From positions 1 to 5,395 of the forward strand of contig DCVY01000150.1 in the NCBI GenBank assembly GCA_002327945.1: 5,395 bases of DNA, read 5' to 3'. Within the stretch, counting starts at the first letter, position 1. Each line of letters begins with the position of its first letter. The DNA comes from Acidovorax delafieldii. Its GTDB lineage: Bacteria; Pseudomonadota; Gammaproteobacteria; Burkholderiales; Burkholderiaceae_C. The notes below the pieces were generated by a model that saw only the letters and a list, made by a program, of their open reading frames with translations, was not told where the DNA came from and ran no database searches. Below are positions 1 to 4,849 of the stretch, piece by piece. Both the position numbers and the translations under genes were made by a program.

Positions 1-145
1 GCGCGCCAAAGGCGTCAAGGTTGTAAGGGCGGCCCGCCAGCTCGCCCAAGGCCAGCGCCGGGCCCTTGGTGCGGGCTGCGCGGGCGAACGCGCCCAGGGC
101 ATCGAGGGCGGTTTGCTGGTAGGACTTGAGGGTGATGGGGGTCAT
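1..145 (-). CDS. res: Type III restriction-modification system Res subunit, N-terminal 48 codons (partial, runs off the left edge)
   Basis: This is the beginning of the restriction subunit of a type III restriction-modification system, an SF2 DEAD/DEAH helicase-translocase with a C-terminal nuclease that works in complex with Mod. Only 48 codons lie in the window, starting MTPITLKSYQQTALDALGAF, followed by a stretch ending GRPYNLDAFGA. The 'LKxYQQxALDAL' opening matches what I know of type III Res N-termini, where it forms the Q-motif-like region ahead of Walker A. No helicase or nuclease motif is visible because the gene continues beyond base 1. I chose the ATG at 145-143 because the family motif starts directly after it; in-frame GTG and TTG codons lie slightly upstream and a TAA lies further up. 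No clear Shine-Dalgarno sequence precedes it. It follows mod and the DUF3800 gene on the same strand. Identification rests on a short N-terminus plus strong context. Confidence 0.8.
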   Translation of the reverse strand, partial: MTPITLKSYQQTALDALGAFARAARTKGPALALGELAGRPYNLDAFGA

Positions 146-276
146 GGAAAGAAATTCAGTCAACACGGCGCAACAACAAAGTTATCCACAGGCGCATTAC
201 AATCAACGCGTGGGAACGAAATTCGGCTCCATGCCGTGTGAAAGCTGGAACCACGGGGCAACCCAGTCAGGCGATC
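146..276. other. Intergenic spacer between the DUF3800 gene and res
   Basis: This 131-base spacer has no convincing gene. A hand count of 181-240 gives about 53% GC, below the flanking genes. On the minus strand a TTGATT at 205-200 with a poorly matching TAACTT about 16 bases downstream is the only promoter-like pair I could find for res, and it is weak. A TTATCCACA at 182-190 equals the DnaA-box consensus but is alone. A 5-bp inverted repeat (CCGTG at 234-238, CACGG at 252-256) is too short to call a structure. Whether res is co-transcribed with the upstream genes or has its own promoter cannot be decided here. Confidence 0.5.
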
Positions 277-1128
277 CTATATTCCCACCTTGTTTTTCAA
301 AGCCGCTCCCACGAGCGGCTTTGTTTTTGAGTAGTACACCCCGTAAGGCGCCTTGTCGGTTTCGTCCACCGCGTGGATGAGGCTGACCTTGTCCCAGACC
401 ATTTCCAAAAAGCGGCTCTCCTGCAGGGCGTAGTGTCTTTGCAGCGCCCACAGCATGTAGTCCACCGCTTGCAGGCCGGCTTGCTGCACCGGCTGTGCCG
501 CCGTTACTTCAATGGCAGTGGTGACTTGCTTGTCCCATTGCTTGGCAAACCGGTCACGCGCCAGCACCAGCGAATCGGCAAAGGACTTGGTGCGGTCCGA
601 ACTGCCCCGCACGGCATAGCAGACACGACAGCTTTCGTACTGGTGCAGCCGGTTCTTGAACAGCCGTGCCACGCTGCTGTCGTAAAGCTCGTTAGGGTGG
701 TAACGGTAGGTGCCGTTGCGCCCATTGCGTTCGCGCACATATGACAGCACCGCTCGCATGTCGCGCACTTCAGCATAAAACTTGACGGAGTGGCGCAGCA
801 ACAACTTGAACACCTCGCGGCGCACTTCAGGCAAATCGTCCTTGGCGTGAAACGTCACCGCCGTTTTACCCCGCTCTGGCTGGAAAGAGGGAACGTTCTT
901 GAAGTACGGGTCGGCCTTCAGATCGGCACGCAGTTGCTCCAGATCCAAAGACAATGCCACTGGATCGTCGGCCTCCAGCAACCCCATGATGAAATGGCCC
1001 ATCGCTCCACCCGGCTGGCCCACCAGCACTTGCCCCTTTGCATTGAAGAGCACGCCATCCCCCGATTCATCGACGAAGTAGTGGGCAATGCGTGGAGAGG
1101 ACGCCAGTTGTACTTTGCTGTCCACCAT
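277..1128 (-). CDS. DUF3800 domain-containing protein located between mod and res
   Basis: This 283-residue soluble protein belongs to the DUF3800 family, often reported near phage-defence and restriction genes and proposed to have an RNase H-like fold; its biochemical role is not established to my knowledge. The signature YFVDESGD is at residues 17-24 (D20, E21, D24 being candidate metal ligands), FHAKDDLPEVRREVF at 93-107, and LQAVDYMLWALQR at 219-231 with D223. There is no signal peptide or membrane segment, and the C-terminus (KPLVGAALK) looks family-typical, so the gene seems complete. A GTG at 1140 would overlap the mod stop as GTGA and add four residues. I prefer the ATG at 1128 because a perfect GAGGTGA lies eight bases upstream, inside the end of mod. 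The gene is therefore probably translated from the mod transcript. GC in sampled lines is about 57-63%, lower than the flanks of mod. Family assignment is firm; the function as an accessory nuclease of the type III system is inference. Confidence 0.88.
   Translation of the reverse strand: MVDSKVQLASSPRIAHYFVDESGDGVLFNAKGQVLVGQPGGAMGHFIMGLLEADDPVALSLDLEQLRADLKADPYFKNVPSFQPERGKTAVTFHAKDDLPEVRREVFKLLLRHSVKFYAEVRDMRAVLSYVRERNGRNGTYRYHPNELYDSSVARLFKNRLHQYESCRVCYAVRGSSDRTKSFADSLVLARDRFAKQWDKQVTTAIEVTAAQPVQQAGLQAVDYMLWALQRHYALQESRFLEMVWDKVSLIHAVDETDKAPYGVYYSKTKPLVGAALKNKVGI
298..328 (+). terminator. Terminator-like hairpin read on the + strand, inside the 3' end of the DUF3800 gene
   Basis: An 11-bp perfect stem (298-308 CAAAGCCGCTC, 313-323 GAGCGGCTTTG) with a 4-base loop CCAC is followed on the + strand by TTTTT at 324-328. 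This has the form of an intrinsic terminator for rightward transcription, antisense to the genes here. On the minus strand the stem is followed by an A-run rather than a T-run, so it should not end the mod-DUF3800-res transcript. The bases also encode the normal-looking C-terminal residues KPLVGAALK, so the structure may be partly a by-product of coding sequence. Confidence 0.35.
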
Positions 1129-1136
1129 ATCGATCC

Positions 1137-1143
1137 TCACCTC
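1137..1143 (-). promoter_or_regulatory. Ribosome binding site for the DUF3800 gene, overlapping the mod stop codon
   Basis: The minus strand reads GAGGTGA from 1143 to 1137, a full seven-base match to the anti-Shine-Dalgarno complement. It contains the TGA stop of mod (1139-1137) and lies eight bases before the ATG at 1128-1126. This decides the start of the DUF3800 gene in favour of ATG 1128 over the GTG at 1140, and suggests that ribosomes finishing mod re-initiate on the next gene. Confidence 0.7.
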
Positions 1144-2879
1144 GCCTTCACGTCATACGGAATGTGCTTGAACGTGACCCGCGCCAGCGCCAAGCGCGCT
1201 TCGCCCAGGCGGCAGGCCTCGCCATACACCACCAGCGGCGCTTCGGGGTGGGGCGTGCGGGCGTGCAGCGCCAGCAGCGCATCGAGCACGGCCGAAGTCA
1301 GCACGTTGCCGCTGGCCGGGCGCTTGTCACCCAGGATGCCGTTGAACAGCAGGTAGTACGCCGTGCGGCTGCGCAGCACGGGGGGCGGCGCGGGCACAGG
1401 CTCGGGCGGGGCCGTCACGCCGGATGCGGCGGGGCCGGCGGCCTGCAACCCGAGTTCGCCCTGGGCCGGCGGGGTTTGCGGGGCAGGGGGCAGGGTTTCA
1501 GATGAAACAGGCTCCAAGCCACCGTCTGGAAAGCGCTCGTAGCTCTCAAAAACAGCGTGCGTGCCCAGGTGCGGCGTGCCCGGCGTGGCGCGCGCGGGGT
1601 CAAAGGCGGTGCCGGTTTCCTGCTGCCAGACAAAGGCGGCCAGCGTGGCAAAGCGCACCTCGGGGTGGATGCAGCCATCGGCGTCAAAAATCGGCGCGCC
1701 CAGGCGCATGAAGCGAAAGCCGCCGCCGCCTTGCCAGTTCACCGCCTGGCTGATGCCGCCCTGTTCCCCGTCCAGCACCTTTTGCAGGCGCGGCAGGCAG
1801 TGCGTGGCGGCGTGGTCGCCCATCTCGATGCCGACCCAGCGCCGGCCCATCTTGTGGGCCACGGCGGCCGTGGTGCCGGAGCCGAGGAAGCTGTCGAGGA
1901 CGAGGTCGTTGGGGTGGGTGGCCAATGTCAAAACCCGCTCGATCAAGCGTTCAGGCTTTGGTGTGGCGAATGGCGCCACTGCGTCAAAAGTGAGGATTTC
2001 CTTTTTTGCGTCTTGGTTGTTGCCCACTTCGTCGTTTCGCCAAAACGTGGTGGGTACTGTCCCCTGTTGAACCGCATCGGGGAATTTTTTTAGTCGCGGG
2101 CGTTCGTTCTTGCCGTTAGCACCCCAATAGAGAAGCCCCTGCTGTAGATTGAACTCCGTTGATGCGCGCTCAAACGCCCACACTCTGGTGGTAGATGGCC
2201 AAACATCTTGTCCAGTGAACGGATTTTGGATGGCGTAGTAAAGGTTTGGCCGCTCGTCTTTAGTTTTGGCACATGTGTAGTCTGCTGAGAGCCAAGGGCC
2301 ACGCGGGTCGTTATCGGGATTTTTAAAATTTTTCGCCTGTTTCTCGCTTCGAGGCAACAAGTTTGGACGCCAGTTGTCAGACCGCTTTGCGTACACCAAG
2401 ACGTGGTCATGGTTGATGCTGATTTGGTAGGCATCGTTTTGTGGGGAGAACTTTTTTTCCCAAAACACATTCGCCACAAAATTCCGCCGCCCAAACACCT
2501 CATCCATCAGCACCTTGAGGTAATGCCCCTCGTTGTCGTCAATCGTCACCCAGATCGAGCCGTCGTCGCTGAGCAAGTCCCGTAGCAGCTGCAGGCGCGG
2601 CAGCATCATGCTGAGCCACTGGCTGTGCTCCAGGTTGTCGTCGTAATGCTCGAAGGCGCTTTTCGTGTTGTAGGGCGGGTCGATGAAGATGCATTTGACC
2701 TGCCCCCGGTAAAACGGCAGCAGCGCCTTGAGCGCTTCGAGGTTGTCGCCCTGGATGAGCAGGTTGTCTTGTGCGCTGGCGGGCTCGCCGTGGGTGGAGA
2801 CGCTCTCCAGCAGGCGGTAGGGCACCTGGGCGGCGGTGGTGAAGGCGTGGGCGCGGTTGAGCCAGTCGAGGGTGGGCAT
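1137..2879 (-). CDS. mod: Type III restriction-modification DNA methyltransferase (Mod), beta-class, predicted N6-adenine
   Basis: This 580-residue protein is the modification and specificity subunit of a type III system: it transfers a methyl group from S-adenosylmethionine to adenine at the recognition site and directs Res. Catalytic motif IV, DPPY, is at residues 67-70 (in FIDPPYNT). The AdoMet-binding motif I, DSFLGSGTT, is at 329-337. DPPY before FxGxG is the beta-class order typical of type III Mod. The stretch between about 140 and 305 is the presumed target-recognition domain and is relatively AT-rich. The C-terminus (AYYLLFNGILGDKR at 507-520, YGEACRLGEARL at 552-563, ending IPYDVKAR) matches the family ending. 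A Pro/Ala-rich insert occupies about 442-505. The frame stays open up to an ATG at 2948, adding 23 residues, but MPTLDW at 2879 is the family-typical N-terminus, so I chose it; neither start has a clear Shine-Dalgarno. No frameshift or missing catalytic residue is seen. The DUF3800 gene follows immediately. Confidence 0.93.
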   Translation of the reverse strand: MPTLDWLNRAHAFTTAAQVPYRLLESVSTHGEPASAQDNLLIQGDNLEALKALLPFYRGQVKCIFIDPPYNTKSAFEHYDDNLEHSQWLSMMLPRLQLLRDLLSDDGSIWVTIDDNEGHYLKVLMDEVFGRRNFVANVFWEKKFSPQNDAYQISINHDHVLVYAKRSDNWRPNLLPRSEKQAKNFKNPDNDPRGPWLSADYTCAKTKDERPNLYYAIQNPFTGQDVWPSTTRVWAFERASTEFNLQQGLLYWGANGKNERPRLKKFPDAVQQGTVPTTFWRNDEVGNNQDAKKEILTFDAVAPFATPKPERLIERVLTLATHPNDLVLDSFLGSGTTAAVAHKMGRRWVGIEMGDHAATHCLPRLQKVLDGEQGGISQAVNWQGGGGFRFMRLGAPIFDADGCIHPEVRFATLAAFVWQQETGTAFDPARATPGTPHLGTHAVFESYERFPDGGLEPVSSETLPPAPQTPPAQGELGLQAAGPAASGVTAPPEPVPAPPPVLRSRTAYYLLFNGILGDKRPASGNVLTSAVLDALLALHARTPHPEAPLVVYGEACRLGEARLALARVTFKHIPYDVKAR

Positions 2880-3002
2880 GGGGTGGGGGTTTCGGGCCGG
2901 GGGCCGGGGGGGCGGTGAAAGCAGGCGGTATTGTGTGGCCTGCGCCATGGCGCAGCGCCGCCCAGAGGCGGTGGCGCGGTGGCGGCAATGGGCGGGGTGG
3001 TT
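2880..3002. other. GC-rich gap between the DUF350 gene and mod, with a G-run cluster
   Basis: This 123-base gap separates the membrane-stress cluster from the restriction-modification locus. On the + strand 2880-2912 has successive runs of G4, G5, G3, G5 and G7 separated by 1-4 bases, a potential G-quadruplex on the template strand of mod. A short inverted repeat (CCGCC / GGCGG around a TCTG loop on the minus strand, about 2953-2970) has no T-run, so I do not call a terminator. No promoter pair is recognisable. The first 69 bases would be coding if mod began at the ATG at 2948. Confidence 0.5.
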
Positions 3003-3227
3003 TTAGCCGCCGTGGATGGCGGCGGCCACGATGATGCTGATCCCCAGGCTCATGGCGGCCACCACCAGGGCCAGGGCCTTGTTCTGTTTTTCGACGATCT
3101 CGCGCCACAGGTCGTAGGGCGTGATCTTGTCGATGAGGACGAAGCTCAGCCAGAACACCAGCACGCCCACCAGGGCAAACAGGATGGAGCCAAAAAATGC
3201 GGCGGGCCGCAGCCATTCAATTTCCAT
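3003..3227 (-). CDS. DUF350 family small membrane protein
   Basis: This 74-residue protein is mostly hydrophobic, with membrane segments at about residues 11-33 and 50-71 and a short polar link containing KITPYDLWREIVEKQNK. That link, and the LGISIIVAAAIHG ending, are what I recognise as the DUF350 (YjfL/UPF0719-like) pattern. DUF350 proteins are inner-membrane proteins of unknown biochemical role. In other proteobacteria I recall them beside DUF4178 and polyamine-related genes. The start is well supported: GGAGGT at 3237-3232 precedes the ATG by four bases. It begins 42 bases after the DUF4178-protein stop on the same strand, so the two are probably co-transcribed. Here the next gene is mod, not the spermidine synthase gene I would expect from related clusters. 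The family call is fairly sure; function is open. Confidence 0.87.
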   Translation of the reverse strand: MEIEWLRPAAFFGSILFALVGVLVFWLSFVLIDKITPYDLWREIVEKQNKALALVVAAMSLGISIIVAAAIHGG

Positions 3228-3231
3228 GATG

Positions 3232-3237
3232 ACCTCC
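3232..3237 (-). promoter_or_regulatory. Strong ribosome binding site of the DUF350 gene
   Basis: The minus strand reads GGAGGT from 3237 to 3232, four bases before the ATG at 3227. It is one of only two strong Shine-Dalgarno sequences I could find in the window and fixes the start of this small gene. Confidence 0.7.
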
Positions 3238-3269
3238 GTGGAAAACGCGATTTGTGCACTGTTTGCGCA

Positions 3270-4772
3270 TTATTTGTGCCCGCCGCCGGATGAATACCCG
3301 CCAAACGAGCCGCCCGAGCTGCGGTAACCACTGCCCGCAGACCCCGAGCAATTGCTGAGGATGATGAGCAAAATGATGATGATGACCGCAACCAGGATGA
3401 TGGTGCCGCAGCCCAGGCCCGATTGGGCCACGAAGGGGCCGGGGTCGTCGCGCTGCAGCACGTCTTTCTTGTCGCCCAGGTTGAAGGCCTTGACCACGGT
3501 GTCGCTGGCCAGCTTGTCGCCCGCCGACCAGGTGATCTCGCTCGGGCTTTGCTCCATGGCCAGCAGGCCTTTGCTGCTTTCAAAGTCGCGGTTGCTGGTT
3601 TTCTGGCCGCGCTCCACCTGCCAGTAAAACTCGCCCAGCACGTAGGTGGTTTCGGCCTCGTAGCTGTATTTGAGCTGGTAGGTGGTGCCCAGATAAGTGG
3701 CGCTGCGGCCGCTGGCGGCCAGTTGCGGCGCGCCGGTGGTGGGGCGCACCAGGCTCCAGCCTTCTTCCGAATCGACCAGAAACGCAAAGCCGCGCTTTTG
3801 GTTGTAGAGCAGGTATTCGCTCCAGCCAAAGTGCTCGGTTTCATCGTCATCCTGGCCCGGCGCCACGCCCATGCGGTGCTGAAAACCCACCACCTGCCAT
3901 TGCACGCCCTGCAACTGGCCTGTGCTGCCCAGCGGGATGATGGGGCGCACGGGCTCGTCCTGCTCGGCCGAGCGCAAATCGCCGCCCACGCCGCTGTCCA
4001 GGCTGATGATGCTGGCACACGAGCCACAGGTGACGCTTTTGGAGCTGGCCAGCTGCACCTGCACGGGCGCGCCGCAGTGCGGGCAGTTGAACTGGCGGCC
4101 TTGTTCGTCCTTGGCCGATTCTTCTTTCAGGCCGGTGAGCTGCAGGTCTTCGAGCAGCACAGACTTGCCGCGCTCGACGCTGGGCGGCTGGTGGCCGTAG
4201 TCGATGCTGACCACTTCGCCGTCGGCGCTGCGCAACTCGACCATGTCAAACGGCTGGCCCAGCGGCGGCAGCCTGGGCAGTTCGCCCTGCGCCGAGATCA
4301 GTTGCGCCTGGCCGGCATAGGCCACGCTGTAGGGCTTGCCGTTGATGGCGGTGGTGCTGCCGATGGACCAGCGCGCGGCCTCGGGCATCACGCGGCCCGG
4401 GTCGATGGGGCGGGTGAAGACATAGGCGCCGTTGTCCTCGCCCAGCGTGGCCAGGGTGCCGTCTTGCAAAAAGGCGGCCCATTCGGTCCAGACGCCCGCG
4501 TCGCCCTTGTACTGCAGGCGGCCAATCAGCGTGAAGGGCAGGTCTTTGCCATCAAGCTGGATGCGCCCGCTGGCCATGAGCTGCAGCGGGCTGTGGTCGT
4601 CGAACAGCTCGGCCATCTTGCCCAGGCGCGTGAGCACCTCGCCGCTGCGCACCACGGTGCTCTGGCAGTAGCCGCAGACGGCGTGCGTGGACTGCGCGCT
4701 CTTGAACTCGACGGGCGCGCCGCAGCCGGGGCAGGGCGCGCGGTAGCTACGCTGGGTAGCGCTGGTCGCCAT
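3270..4772 (-). CDS. Membrane-anchored protein with two zinc ribbons and two DUF4178-like domains
   Basis: This 500-residue protein has an internally duplicated layout. Zinc ribbon 1 (C14, C17, C33, C36, beginning CPGCGAPVEF) is followed by a beta-rich DUF4178-like domain at about 45-215. Zinc ribbon 2 (C230, C233, C249, C252, beginning CPHCGAPVQV) is followed by a second DUF4178-like domain at about 275-445. A single strongly hydrophobic segment at about 455-473 (GTIILVAVIIIILLIILS) then leads to a Gly/Ser-rich tail of about 27 residues ending GGGHK. With no N-terminal signal peptide, I infer a tail-anchored protein with its zinc-binding part in the cytoplasm. DUF4178 proteins have no established activity that I know of; they cluster with SPFH/SHOCT and DUF350 genes, as here. 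The ATG at 4772 lies 77 bases after the upstream gene, with only a weak AAGAAG-like ribosome site. A promoter-like sequence within the upstream palindrome may drive it. Domain assignment is good; role is inferred as membrane stress or maintenance. Confidence 0.88.
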   Translation of the reverse strand: MATSATQRSYRAPCPGCGAPVEFKSAQSTHAVCGYCQSTVVRSGEVLTRLGKMAELFDDHSPLQLMASGRIQLDGKDLPFTLIGRLQYKGDAGVWTEWAAFLQDGTLATLGEDNGAYVFTRPIDPGRVMPEAARWSIGSTTAINGKPYSVAYAGQAQLISAQGELPRLPPLGQPFDMVELRSADGEVVSIDYGHQPPSVERGKSVLLEDLQLTGLKEESAKDEQGRQFNCPHCGAPVQVQLASSKSVTCGSCASIISLDSGVGGDLRSAEQDEPVRPIIPLGSTGQLQGVQWQVVGFQHRMGVAPGQDDDETEHFGWSEYLLYNQKRGFAFLVDSEEGWSLVRPTTGAPQLAASGRSATYLGTTYQLKYSYEAETTYVLGEFYWQVERGQKTSNRDFESSKGLLAMEQSPSEITWSAGDKLASDTVVKAFNLGDKKDVLQRDDPGPFVAQSGLGCGTIILVAVIIIILLIILSNCSGSAGSGYRSSGGSFGGYSSGGGHK

Positions 4773-4800
4773 GGGCTTCAGGCTTCTTTATGGTGTTTTT

Positions 4801-4843
4801 GGCCTCTAGCGCTTATGCAGCAAGCGCTAGAAGCTATCAAAAA
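4801..4843. repeat. Intergenic palindromic repeat of Comamonadaceae type
   Basis: A 9-bp perfect inverted repeat (CTAGCGCTT at 4806-4814, AAGCGCTAG at 4822-4830) surrounds a 7-base loop, ATGCAGC, and the outer bases pair imperfectly. The element is flanked by TTTTT at 4796-4800 and AAAAA at 4839-4843. I recall very similar sequences, with GGCCTCTAGCGCTT and AAGCGCTAGAAGCTATCAAA cores, scattered between genes in Acidovorax and related genera. Only one copy lies in this window, so repetition is from memory and not shown here. Neither strand has a T-run directly after the stem, so it does not look like an intrinsic terminator. Confidence 0.6.
4812..4840 (-). promoter_or_regulatory. Possible sigma-70 promoter within the palindrome, driving the DUF4178 gene
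   Basis: On the minus strand TTGATA (4840-4835, five of six matches to TTGACA) is followed after exactly 17 bases by CATAAG (4817-4812, four of six matches to TATAAT). Transcription would begin near 4805, about 33 bases before the ATG of the DUF4178 gene. The geometry is good but the -10 is imperfect, and it lies inside a repeated palindrome, so this is a candidate only. Confidence 0.35.
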
Positions 4844-4849
4844 GTGAGT

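Noticed and set aside
790..1356. A 188-codon open frame on the + strand across the mod/DUF3800 junction
   Set aside because: It overlaps two well-supported genes on the other strand and shows low-complexity Arg/Ser/Ala composition at its end.
2061..2091. Possible + strand terminator (CCCC...GGGG followed by T7)
   Set aside because: The stem is only four base pairs with a long loop, and it lies within the mod coding sequence.
2880..2948. A 23-residue N-terminal extension of Mod from ATG 2948
   Set aside because: The added residues are Pro-rich and unlike the family; MPTLDW at 2879 is the expected N-terminus. It is not fully excluded, because neither start has a clear ribosome site.
2539..3216. 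A 225-codon open frame on the minus strand spanning the DUF350-mod gap
   Set aside because: It is Pro/Arg/His-rich and overlaps both DUF350 and the mod N-terminus, each of which has family motifs in its own frame.
4801..4843. The palindrome as an intrinsic terminator of the SPFH gene
   Set aside because: In the minus-strand direction the stem is followed by CC and an A-run, not a T-run.
3423..4847. A 474-codon open frame on the + strand opposite the DUF4178 gene
   Set aside because: It is rich in Ala, Gly, His and Arg with no recognisable domain, and is a typical antisense shadow in high-GC DNA. The minus strand has clear zinc ribbons and a membrane segment.
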